Positions 57,158-64,000 of a stretch of DNA of 64,000 nt are shown piece by piece (the stretch's first letter is position 1; every line of letters starts with the position of its first letter). The stretch spans positions 924,589 to 988,588 of the forward strand of contig NZ_VKKY01000001.1 of NCBI RefSeq assembly GCF_008271695.1, read 5' to 3'. Made by a program: the position numbers and the translations under genes. This stretch comes from Rufibacter hautae. GTDB lineage: Bacteria > Bacteroidota > Bacteroidia > Cytophagales > Hymenobacteraceae. Under the pieces are notes generated by a model. The model saw only the letters and a list, made by a program, of their open reading frames with translations, was not told the origin of the DNA and did no database searches.

Positions 57158-57595
57158 TTAGGCGTTGTGCCGAGTTTTAATTCTGCTTTTCTTCTGAGCA
57201 AACAGCCTGGCATCCACTTCCCCGGCCTCGAAAAGCAGCATCCTGATGAGGTCATAATCCAGATCCTGCACGTGGAGGAAAGTCTTGGTGAACACCTGCT
57301 TCCGCTTGCCTTTTTCCAGGTAGTTTGTCTCGTCTTGCAGCAGGTTTCCGTTGCAGAAGCCCAGTTGCACGCCCCTCTGCTTCACGGGTCCCCAGGGCAA
57401 CGAGCCGGGCCAGATAAAGCAGATTCGGGTATGCCCAGCGTAGAACGGCACGTTGTAGGAAAGCTTCTCTGCGCAGTAAGGCAGGCATTCCAGCACCAGT
57501 TGCCGCAACTCGGCTACCAGTTTGCGTTCTTCCAGGGGCAGAAAAGCCAACAGCTCCTCCACCGTGTCAAACTTCTGGATTTCTTCCGCTTCCAT
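57158..57595 (-). CDS. DUF1801-domain protein
   Basis: A 145-residue cytoplasmic protein of the YdhG/DUF1801 type: LPLEERKLVAELRQLVLECL at residues about 25-45, then EKLSYNVPFYAGHTRICFIW and QLGFCNGNLLQDE. The C-terminus is basic (KKSRIKTRHNA). The function of the family is not established. No membrane segment or signal is present. It is flanked on both sides by dispersed hairpins in its sense. Confidence 0.85.
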   Translation of the reverse strand: MEAEEIQKFDTVEELLAFLPLEERKLVAELRQLVLECLPYCAEKLSYNVPFYAGHTRICFIWPGSLPWGPVKQRGVQLGFCNGNLLQDETNYLEKGKRKQVFTKTFLHVQDLDYDLIRMLLFEAGEVDARLFAQKKSRIKTRHNA

Positions 57596-57714
57596 ATCGT
57601 TGGTGTTTTAGCTTTTACCACCATCGGTTTGCCATGGATGAAGATACCTAATTTGCTGAGAAATCGGGAGCTAAAACCAGATAAAAACACCTGCCAGAGC
57701 CAAACCTTGCGAAG

Positions 57715-57751
57715 GTATTTCAGGCACGTTTTTCTGAAATCGGCTTAAAAC
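57715..57751 (-). repeat. dispersed hairpin element
   Basis: On the minus strand it starts GTTTTAAGCCGATTTC and ends CGTGCCTGAAATAC. It begins 10 bases after the stop of the small membrane-protein gene. Confidence 0.7.
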
Positions 57752-57760
57752 AACCCGGGC

Positions 57761-58159
57761 CTATTTACCCTCCAGAGAGGTTTTCAGCGGATGCCGGAAC
57801 GTGATCAGACTAAACAGCAGGGCAAATACGCCATACACCAAAACAAGCGCCCACATGATGCCCGGTTGGTGCACCGAGGACAGGCCTTTCAGAAGCGCCA
57901 TGGCGCCGGCGAAGAAGTGCAGCAGGTTCCCCATGGCCAGCGGACGGGCATAGATACCACCAATCAGGTTTCCCTTCGCCATCCAGTTCAAGATGGCGAA
58001 GCCCAGGTACAAGGCGCCCAGCAGTTGCACGAGCAAAGGGGCCATGCCGGTGGTTTCCCCACCTACGTACAGCAACACCTCCTGCGGCAGAAAAGAAGCG
58101 GCAAAGCCCAGGGCCGCCATAACAACGGCGCTCGCCGTCATGATCATTCTTGTATTCAT
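57761..58159 (-). CDS. small four-helix membrane protein, unknown function
   Basis: A 132-residue integral membrane protein with four hydrophobic segments: about 5-24 (MTASAVVMAALGFAASFL), 38-58 (LVQLLGALYLGFAILNWM), 75-92 (MGNLLHFFAGAMALLKG) and 100-120 (MWALVLVYGVFALLFSLIT). Short conserved-looking motifs (NWMAKGNLIGGIYARPL) resemble small DoxX-unrelated proteins of Bacteroidota, but I cannot name the family with confidence. It lies downstream of the sugar importer, with a terminator between, so it is probably a separate unit. Confidence 0.8.
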   Translation of the reverse strand: MNTRMIMTASAVVMAALGFAASFLPQEVLLYVGGETTGMAPLLVQLLGALYLGFAILNWMAKGNLIGGIYARPLAMGNLLHFFAGAMALLKGLSSVHQPGIMWALVLVYGVFALLFSLITFRHPLKTSLEGK

Positions 58160-58197
58160 AAGGCTGCCAAGGTAGAAACTTTTGCGCCAAAACAGTA

Positions 58198-58239
58198 ATC
58201 GCCCCGACCTGGAAAATTTCTTTTCTAAGCCGGGGCGAT
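58198..58239 (-). terminator. intrinsic terminator downstream of the sugar importer
   Basis: ATCGCCCCG and CGGGGCGAT are perfect 9-base arms. On the minus strand the stem is followed by a T-rich tail. It lies beyond the hairpin copy at 58244. Confidence 0.7.
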
Positions 58240-58243
58240 CGCT

Positions 58244-58278
58244 GTTTCAGGGCCGATTTTTAAAAACTGCCCCTAAAC
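58244..58278 (-). repeat. dispersed hairpin element
   Basis: On the minus strand GTTTAGGGGCAGTTTTT is matched by AAATCGGCCCTGAAAC. It begins 7 bases after the sugar-importer stop. Confidence 0.82.
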
Positions 58279-58284
58279 CAAGGT

Positions 58285-59709
58285 TTATCTTACATAAGCC
58301 TCGCGGGTTCTATAGCCTACGAAGCCGTAGTAGACAATGTACGCGTAGCAGAGCATGGGCACGATGAAGGAAAGCTGCACGTCACCGGTCACATCGGCCA
58401 CGATTCCCTGCAGCGGCGGCACAATGGCGCCGCCCACAATAGCCATCACCAGCAGCGACGAGCCCTGGCTGGTGTGTACGCCCAGGCCTTTGATGGCCAG
58501 GTCAAAGATGGTAGGGAACATCACGGAATTGAACAACCCAATCCCGATTACGGCCCACATGGCCACGGCGCCCTGCCCGAAAGTCCCGATCAAAAGCAGT
58601 ACAATCACGGCCGTGGCGTAAAGGCCCACCGTGCGGTTAGGAATGAAACGACCCAGGAGCAATACCACGAAGTTCGCAGCAATCAGCCCCAGGATAATCA
58701 AGGCTTGGTTCAGGTCATAGATGGCGTACACCGTCCCGAAGGTCACCGCGGCAATCACCGCCATGATCACGTACTTAAGCGAGTTGTTGCGGAACTGCGC
58801 CAGCGCCACCGCCCCGAAGAAACGGCCAATCATGGCCCCGCCCCAGTAGAAGGACAGGAAGTGTTTGGCCTCAGACTCGTCCAGACCGGCAATCTGCGGC
58901 AGTTTGAAGTAGTTGATGAGCATGCTGCCCACGGCCACCTCGCCACCCACGTACATGAAAATACAGATGATCCCTAGCACCAGGTGTTTGTGCTGCAAGG
59001 CCCCGGAACCGGCCACTGCCACGGCACCATCGCCGGTGAGGCGGGGCAGGCGCGCCAGTTTGATGATCACGGCAATCACGATCAAGGTGATGGACAGGCC
59101 CACGTAGGGCATTTTCACCGAATCGGCGGTGGCGGCATCGTTAGACACCTGGTCAAAGATGAGGTACCCACCAATGATCGGCGCGATGGTCGTTCCGAAG
59201 GAGTTCAGGGCCTGGGTCATGTTCATGCGGCTGGAGGAAGACTCCGGCGGTCCCAGGATGGACACGTACGGGTTAGCCGTGATCTGCAGCACCGTGATAC
59301 CCGAGGCCAGCACGAACAAAGCGCCCAAAAACAAACCGTACGAATGGGAATCAGCTGCGGGCAGGAACAGGAGACAGCCGATGGCCGTTACCGCCAACCC
59401 TACAATGATCCCGTTTTTGTACCCGATCTTTAAAATAGGGTCGCCTTTGGTCACCGAGAAAATGAAGTACAGCAACGAGACAATGAAATAGGCCCCGAAG
59501 AAGGCCGTCTGGATGAGCATCGCCTGCCAGTTCTGCAGCGTGAACACCTGCTGCAGTTTAGGAATGAGGATGTCGTTCATACACGTGATGAAGCCCCACA
59601 TGAAGAAGAGCATGGTCACCACCATCAAGGCACCGGTGTAGCTCTTGCCGGTGGTACCTGGCTCTGTTACCGCGGGAGCCGAGGCCGCGCTGCTGGAAAT
59701 TCCTGCCAT
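58285..59709 (-). CDS. sugar:proton symporter, FucP/GluP-type major facilitator
   Basis: An inner-membrane importer of 474 residues with 12 predicted helices. The FucP-family signature is FFMWGFITCMNDILIPKLQ (about residues 35-53). Further marks are LQITANPYVSILGPPESSSS (about 145-165), MTQALNSFGTTIAPIIGGYL and FLSFYWGGAMIGRFFGAVAL. Members carry L-fucose, glucose or galactose with protons. In this window, fucose and galactose released by the GH29/GH35 locus and glucose from the GH3/GH97/GH144 enzymes are all plausible cargo. The N-terminal 20 residues are Ser/Ala-rich and cytoplasmic. It lies 429 bases downstream of a GH9 gene, so it may be its own unit. Confidence 0.93.
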   Translation of the reverse strand: MAGISSSAASAPAVTEPGTTGKSYTGALMVVTMLFFMWGFITCMNDILIPKLQQVFTLQNWQAMLIQTAFFGAYFIVSLLYFIFSVTKGDPILKIGYKNGIIVGLAVTAIGCLLFLPAADSHSYGLFLGALFVLASGITVLQITANPYVSILGPPESSSSRMNMTQALNSFGTTIAPIIGGYLIFDQVSNDAATADSVKMPYVGLSITLIVIAVIIKLARLPRLTGDGAVAVAGSGALQHKHLVLGIICIFMYVGGEVAVGSMLINYFKLPQIAGLDESEAKHFLSFYWGGAMIGRFFGAVALAQFRNNSLKYVIMAVIAAVTFGTVYAIYDLNQALIILGLIAANFVVLLLGRFIPNRTVGLYATAVIVLLLIGTFGQGAVAMWAVIGIGLFNSVMFPTIFDLAIKGLGVHTSQGSSLLVMAIVGGAIVPPLQGIVADVTGDVQLSFIVPMLCYAYIVYYGFVGYRTREAYVR

Positions 59710-59860
59710 ATTGTTTGGTCTGTTTGGTAAGGGGATGAAATGTTTTCGGTTCTGGTCTTCAGAAACGGGCTACCCAGCCTTTTCCTCCGGAAGGTGTAAG
59801 CGTTTCGGAAAGCTGGAAATCAAGGGAATAACCTCCCCTATTTGCTCCTGGCGGAAATCC

Positions 59861-59896
59861 GTTTTAAGGCGATTTCCTTAAAAATGAGCGTAAAAC
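59861..59896 (-). repeat. dispersed hairpin element
   Basis: On the minus strand GTTTTACGCTCATTTTT and GGAAATCGCCTTAAAAC form the arms. It lies 152 bases before the importer start, in its sense, and 243 bases past GH9. Confidence 0.65.
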
Positions 59897-60060
59897 CAGC
59901 CGCCTCCGTGTTGCCTCCTATCCTTCAGAAAAGTAACCGTTAGGTGGTAGCAACCTTCTGTTCATAGAATCTTCAAGTATACTGTTTTCTTGCCAGATTT
60001 TTGTCATAAACGTCTACAGAAAATCAGTTTGCAGCCAGATAAAACAATTTAGCAAATTGT

Positions 60061-60110
60061 AAAAGCAAAGGCTTCAAAGGCAGAAACCATTTCCTACCCT
60101 TGAAGCCTTA
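60061..60110 (-). terminator. intrinsic terminator after GH9
   Basis: AAGGCTTCAA pairs perfectly with TTGAAGCCTT at 60100-60109, extended by AGG/CCC. On the minus strand a T-rich tail follows. It starts 29 bases after the GH9 stop. Confidence 0.8.
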
Positions 60111-60138
60111 TAAGCCATTTATAGAAGAACTGCTTTGG

Positions 60139-61932
60139 TTACTTCGCGCTCTTTGCGGCAAAACCAGCCTGCTGCTGCAGGGCCTCCATGGCACCGGTGA
60201 GGTACACCAGCGGGGCGTTCCAGTTGATGGCGATTTCGTTGGCGGCGTAAGAGCAGTCGGCGTCCAGGTACATCTCATCGGGGGAGGTGGCGGTGTAGCC
60301 TTCGCATTTGTCCTGCTTGTTGGCGTTGCCGTTGGTACCGCCAGACAACAGCCCCGGCACCGGCTCCGCCACGTTATCGGCGATGGAAGGACGGTGGTGG
60401 GGGCGCATGGTGGATTTCTCCCCGAAACCGGTCACAAAAGAGTACCCCACGGCGTTGCGGCCCAAAAGGTAATCCAAGTTGGAGAGCGCGGCCTGCAGAT
60501 ACTTTTTGTCACCGGTAAGCTGGTAAGCCTGCACCAGCAACACGCCCTGGTTCGCGGCCACTGAGGAACTGCCCCACACATAATCTTCCTTCGCGCGGCC
60601 CATCACCATTCTATAGGATGCACTGGCGGCACCCGTCACCATGTCATCGGCGGACTGCAGCAGTCTTTTTCTGATTTCCGGCAGGTCTTTCTGGGCGGCT
60701 CCTTTCTGGTTCTTGTTCCGCAGCAGGGTGTAGTAGCCCAACAGACGCACCTGCGCCCAGCTGGGCAGCGGCATTTTGGCATCGGGCAGCATGTTCACGG
60801 CCTGGTAGTAACTGTCTTGCTGGGTGGTGGTGTACAGCTCGGCGGCGGCCCACAGACGTTCATCGCTGAAGTCTCTGTCACCGTAGGTACCGGTGGTCAC
60901 ATCCGGGTCGAAGCTCTTGTTCATGGCGTCTTGCTCGTAGGCCACATTGGGGTTCTTCTGCGCCCACTCCCAAGCTTTGGTAGCCGCGGTGAGGCAGGAA
61001 TCTGCCAGGCCCGGAAAGGCCTTGGGGAAGTTCTTGTACACGCGGCTGGCTTGGGCCATTACGGCCGCGAAGTTCAGCGCCGCGCCGGTTCCTTTCTGCA
61101 CCACATATCTGGGTTTAGTGGCTTCATGGGGCATCACCATCCCGTCAAAAGCAGGATTGGTCAATTTGTGGTACACGCCGCCGTCATTGGGGTCTTGCAT
61201 GGTGAGCATCCACCGCAGGTTCCAGAGAGCCTCGTCCAGCAGGTCGGGCACGGTGTTTCCGCTCTCGGGGATGTTCAGTTTCTGGGCCGCGTAGAACTTG
61301 GGGAAATCCTCGTAGGATGACAAGAGCGTGCCCATGGTGATACCGCTGTTCACAATGTATTTGTTGTAGTCCCCGGCATCGTACCAGCCTTTGGTGGAGG
61401 ATATCACCGTTCCGGCTGGGCGCTGGGCAGAGGCTGCCGAAGGGTGTACCAGCACCTTGTCATCTGGGTGGCCGGCCGGCCGATGCCACTTACCGGCGTA
61501 TTTCTCCGGCAGGTCAATGGCCGTGCGCTGGAAGTAAAAGCCTTTGATGGCCGCGGCAGCCACCGGTCCGTGCACCTGCGACTTGATCTCAAACGGGTAC
61601 GACTTGCCCACACCCGGAACCTCCAGCACGTAAAATCCATTGCCGCTGAAACCGCTGAAATCGGCTACCCGGGTAGGCTTGCCGGAGAGCTCGGCTGCTT
61701 TTACCTCGGAGAGTTGGCCGGTGAAGACCGTTTTAGACCCGTCGGCGGTTTTCACGAAGAATTTGCCGCCTTTGTTCTCGCCTACCACTACGGCTATTTT
61801 GGAGGCATTTGGATAAAAACCGACCTGATTCAGGCGGATGGCTTCTTGGCTGGACAATGGTTTCTGCGCCTGAGCACAGGAGAAGGAGAGGCAGAGCAGG
61901 GCTCCGCCCAAGGTCTTGTAGAGATGACGCAT
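60139..61932 (-). CDS. endoglucanase-type glycoside hydrolase family 9 with N-terminal Ig-like domain
   Basis: An inverting beta-glucan-active enzyme. The start is placed at the ATG at 61930-61932 (MRHLYKTLGGALLCLSFSCAQAQ, signal peptide), 47 codons inside the longer open frame; 597 residues. Residues about 28-120 form the CelD_N Ig-like domain (IRLNQVGFYPNASKIAVVV). The alpha/alpha barrel has GWYDAGDYNKYIVNSG with D185/D188 as catalytic base region, EKSTMRPHHRPS with the conserved histidine, and E566 in YAANEIAINWNAPL as proton donor. GH9 enzymes of this build may also be exo-acting glucosaminidase-like, so cellulose is not certain. A hybrid two-component regulator upstream on the same strand is a likely controller. 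Confidence 0.93.
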   Translation of the reverse strand: MRHLYKTLGGALLCLSFSCAQAQKPLSSQEAIRLNQVGFYPNASKIAVVVGENKGGKFFVKTADGSKTVFTGQLSEVKAAELSGKPTRVADFSGFSGNGFYVLEVPGVGKSYPFEIKSQVHGPVAAAAIKGFYFQRTAIDLPEKYAGKWHRPAGHPDDKVLVHPSAASAQRPAGTVISSTKGWYDAGDYNKYIVNSGITMGTLLSSYEDFPKFYAAQKLNIPESGNTVPDLLDEALWNLRWMLTMQDPNDGGVYHKLTNPAFDGMVMPHEATKPRYVVQKGTGAALNFAAVMAQASRVYKNFPKAFPGLADSCLTAATKAWEWAQKNPNVAYEQDAMNKSFDPDVTTGTYGDRDFSDERLWAAAELYTTTQQDSYYQAVNMLPDAKMPLPSWAQVRLLGYYTLLRNKNQKGAAQKDLPEIRKRLLQSADDMVTGAASASYRMVMGRAKEDYVWGSSSVAANQGVLLVQAYQLTGDKKYLQAALSNLDYLLGRNAVGYSFVTGFGEKSTMRPHHRPSIADNVAEPVPGLLSGGTNGNANKQDKCEGYTATSPDEMYLDADCSYAANEIAINWNAPLVYLTGAMEALQQQAGFAAKSAK

Positions 61933-62114
61933 GGTTGTTCTTTTCAATGTAGGGCCTCTGCCCGAAGAGGCAAAGACATGGAAGATGCAGCCTTTTACTG
62001 GTAACGAAAGGCTGTTTTCTGGTTGGCTAAGATAGGCAAGCCCACCCGCGCCGGGGTACACCAAATGTTTCAAATCTGTTCCCGTTTGGTTAACCCGTGT
62101 CCAGCCAGCGGTGT

Positions 62115-62150
62115 GTTTACTGCCTGATTGTTAGAAAACAGACATAAAAC
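62115..62150 (-). repeat. dispersed hairpin element
   Basis: On the minus strand GTTTTATGTCTGTTTTC, top TAAC, then AATCAGGCAGTAAAC. It begins 4 bases after the hybrid-regulator stop. Confidence 0.7.
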
Positions 62151-62153
62151 GGC

Positions 62154-64000
62154 TTAGGACTGCTTTTTTTCGTTCTCGCGGCTCTCGGCGTAATGCGAGG
62201 GCAGGATGTTGTATTCCTCTTTGAAGTATTTGGTGAAGTATTTCCGGTTGTTGAAGCCCACCTTGTAGGCCACCTCGGCTACAGTCAACTGGCTTTTCTC
62301 CAGGAACTGGGCCGCATGCTGCAGGCGTATCTTCCGGATGAATTCCACCGGCGACTGCCCCGTGATGGCCATCATCTTCTTATACAGGTGCACACGGCTC
62401 ACGCCCAACTCCTTGCTCATCTCCTCCACCGACAGGTCTGGGTTAGACAGGTTGTCTTCCACGTATTTAATGGCTTTCCGGATGAGTTTATCGTCCAGAG
62501 ACACGATCTCGTTCTCGCTGGCCTGCACGCTTATCTTCTTCTCAAACACCTTCTGCAACAGCGCCCGCTGCGAGATCAGGTTCTTGATGCGAGACAGCAG
62601 CATATCAAAGTTGAAGGGCTTGGTGAGGTAATCGTTGGCGCCTACGTCCAGGCCTTTGAGTTTTTTCTCGTCTGAGGCGTGCGCGGTTAGCAAGACAAAC
62701 GGAATCTGTGAGGTTCTGGGGTCGGCCTTGATCTTTTTGCAGAACTCCATGCCGTCTACCTCGGGCATCATGAGGTCGCTCACAATCAGGTCGGGCAGGT
62801 GGAAGAGCGCCTTTTGCCAGCCTTCTTTTCCGTCACGGGCCTCCAGGATGTTGAAGTGCGGTTTCAGGCTGTCTTTGAGGTAGAACCTGAAATCATCGTT
62901 ATCTTCCACCACCAGCACCACGGGTTTGTTGTCGGCGAAAACCGGCTTCTGGGGTTTAGAGGATTCTGCCTCGGCGGGCTGGACAGTCTCCTGGGTTTCT
63001 ACCGCAGTCTCTTGGTCGGCCTGGGCCTTGCTCCGTTCTTTCACCGGGATGGTCACGGTAAAGCAGCTTCCCTGGTTGGGGGCACTCTCCACAGTAATCA
63101 CGCCGCCGTGCAGGTTCACAAACTCCTGCACCAAGGCCAACCCGATGCCGCTGCCCTGGTTCACCATGTGGCTGGGCACCGTATCGCGGAAAAACCGCTC
63201 GAAGATCTTTTTGTGGTTCTCCCTGGCAATACCAATACCGCTGTCTTTCACCTTGATCTCCAGAATCTTGATTCCTTCTGAAGAAGAGTCATTGTTGTGG
63301 CAGTTCAGCTCTACTGAGATACGGCCGTGCTCCGGGGTGAACTTAAAGGCGTTGGACAGCAGGTTGAACAGGATCTTCTCCAGTTTATCCTTGTCAAAGG
63401 AAGTGTGCAGTTCGGGCACGGTGCTCTGGAAAGAAAGGGAAATATGCTTCTTGTCAGAAAGGTCCCCGAAAGATTGGACGGTTTCCTCTACAAAGGCCAC
63501 CACGTTGCCCTCAGAAGGAGAGAGTTTGATATCCTCCACGTCCATCTTCTTGAAATCAAGCAGCTGGTTCACCATGTTCAAGAGGCGCCGGGCGTTCTTG
63601 TTGATCATCTGGTACTGCTGGTGCACCTCAGGGTCAGAAGTGGTTTTCAGCAGTTTCTCAATGGGCGCCAGAATAAGCGTGAGCGGCGTCCTGAACTCAT
63701 GGCTCACGTTGGTGAAGAACTTGATCTTAAGGATATCCAGCTCGTGCAATTGGCGCGCCTCCCTTTTCTCCTGCTCCATCTCAAACCTGGCGATGGCTTT
63801 TTTGAGTTCTATCCGCCGGATTAGCACCAGTCCTACCACTATCACCACAGCGTACAGTAGAAAAGCCAGGGGCGTTTGCCAGAAAGGCGCCAGCACGGTA
63901 ATCTTCATGGTGGCCGGGGTTGGGGTCCAGACGCCGTCATTGTTGGCCGCCATCACCTTGAACTCATACTCGCCGGGGTCCAAGTTGGTATAAGTGATTT
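62154..64000 (-). CDS. hybrid two-component system regulator (HTCC), partial (5' end beyond window)
   Basis: The C-terminal part of a one-protein sensor kinase and transcription factor, open at the right edge; there is no start in the window (the first codons seen are inside the protein). In order: the end of a Y_Y_Y domain (LDPGEYEFKVMAANNDGVW), one membrane helix (LAFLLYAVVIVVGLVLI), histidine kinase with phospho-acceptor His in FFTNVSHEFRTPLTLI, and ATPase domain with NLLSNAFKFTPEHG and GSGIGLALVQEFV. An acidic linker leads to a receiver domain (VVLVVEDNDDFRFYL, phospho-acceptor Asp in DLIVSDLMMPEVDG) and an AraC-type HTH (LSVEEMSKELGVSRVHLYKK, VGFNNRKYFTKYFKE). Such proteins sit next to the polysaccharide loci they control; the GH9 gene directly downstream is the nearest target. 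Confidence 0.96.
   Translation of the reverse strand, partial: ITYTNLDPGEYEFKVMAANNDGVWTPTPATMKITVLAPFWQTPLAFLLYAVVIVVGLVLIRRIELKKAIARFEMEQEKREARQLHELDILKIKFFTNVSHEFRTPLTLILAPIEKLLKTTSDPEVHQQYQMINKNARRLLNMVNQLLDFKKMDVEDIKLSPSEGNVVAFVEETVQSFGDLSDKKHISLSFQSTVPELHTSFDKDKLEKILFNLLSNAFKFTPEHGRISVELNCHNNDSSSEGIKILEIKVKDSGIGIARENHKKIFERFFRDTVPSHMVNQGSGIGLALVQEFVNLHGGVITVESAPNQGSCFTVTIPVKERSKAQADQETAVETQETVQPAEAESSKPQKPVFADNKPVVLVVEDNDDFRFYLKDSLKPHFNILEARDGKEGWQKALFHLPDLIVSDLMMPEVDGMEFCKKIKADPRTSQIPFVLLTAHASDEKKLKGLDVGANDYLTKPFNFDMLLSRIKNLISQRALLQKVFEKKISVQASENEIVSLDDKLIRKAIKYVEDNLSNPDLSVEEMSKELGVSRVHLYKKMMAITGQSPVEFIRKIRLQHAAQFLEKSQLTVAEVAYKVGFNNRKYFTKYFKEEYNILPSHYAESRENEKKQS

Larger units (their letters stand above)
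59710..60138. other. intergenic region between GH9 and the sugar importer
   Basis: Contains the GH9 terminator (60061-60110), an AT-rich promoter-like stretch at about 59970-60060 and a hairpin copy at 59861-59896. Short frames here are not called. Confidence 0.6.

Overview
The window looks like a chromosomal segment of a polysaccharide-degrading Bacteroidota, most likely order Cytophagales near Hymenobacteraceae (Rufibacter/Nibribacter-like). This rests on several SusC/SusD systems, a hybrid two-component sensor, a Y_Y_Y-propeller regulator, A-rich translation starts and moderate GC. The genus is inference; no rRNA or tRNA gene is visible. About 39 real genes are present, some 25 of them outer-membrane or secreted glycan-handling proteins.

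Layout. (1) 1-2989: a SusC-type receptor cut by the left edge, divergent from a GH43-like enzyme. (2) 3334-4570: an orphan hypothetical gene and a DeoR-type repressor. (3) 5387-24032: a long co-directional locus with SusC, SusD, a secreted alpha/beta hydrolase, two GH29 fucosidases of different type, GH35 beta-galactosidase, GH3, a CBM9-like protein, a Tat-exported GHL10-like protein and an Asp-box (sialidase-like) propeller. GH92 alpha-mannosidase and GH20 hexosaminidase converge on it. Together these fit stepwise trimming of a fucosylated, galactosylated, N-glycan-like or similar heteroglycan. (4) 29404-31221: a GH13 amylase. (5) 31496-33884: an arsenic operon, arsR - metallophosphoesterase - ACR3. 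(6) 34455-50209: a membrane one-component regulator followed by SusC, SusD, two GH144-type enzymes, a GH43-like/discoidin/FN3 protein and a GH3, best read as a beta-1,2-glucan (sophoro-oligosaccharide) utilisation locus. (7) 50786-55382: two tandem SusB-type GH97 alpha-glucosidases framed by large inverted repeats. (8) 55703-58159: small housekeeping or unknown genes (DinB, WYL regulator, DUF1801, membrane protein). (9) 58285-64000: a FucP-type sugar importer, a GH9 endoglucanase and a hybrid two-component regulator cut by the right edge.

The most unusual signal is not a gene. Some 23 copies, some partial, of a roughly 36-nt imperfect hairpin lie in the intergenic spaces. They are nearly always a few bases to about 100 bases past a stop codon, in the sense of the gene they follow, and none was seen in the divergent promoter regions. 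Two copies carry extended outer stems of unrelated sequence around the same core, which points to selection on structure. A second set of REP-like inverted repeats (perfect 39-bp arms at 55493/55674, nested palindromes at 50378-50584) frames the GH97 pair.
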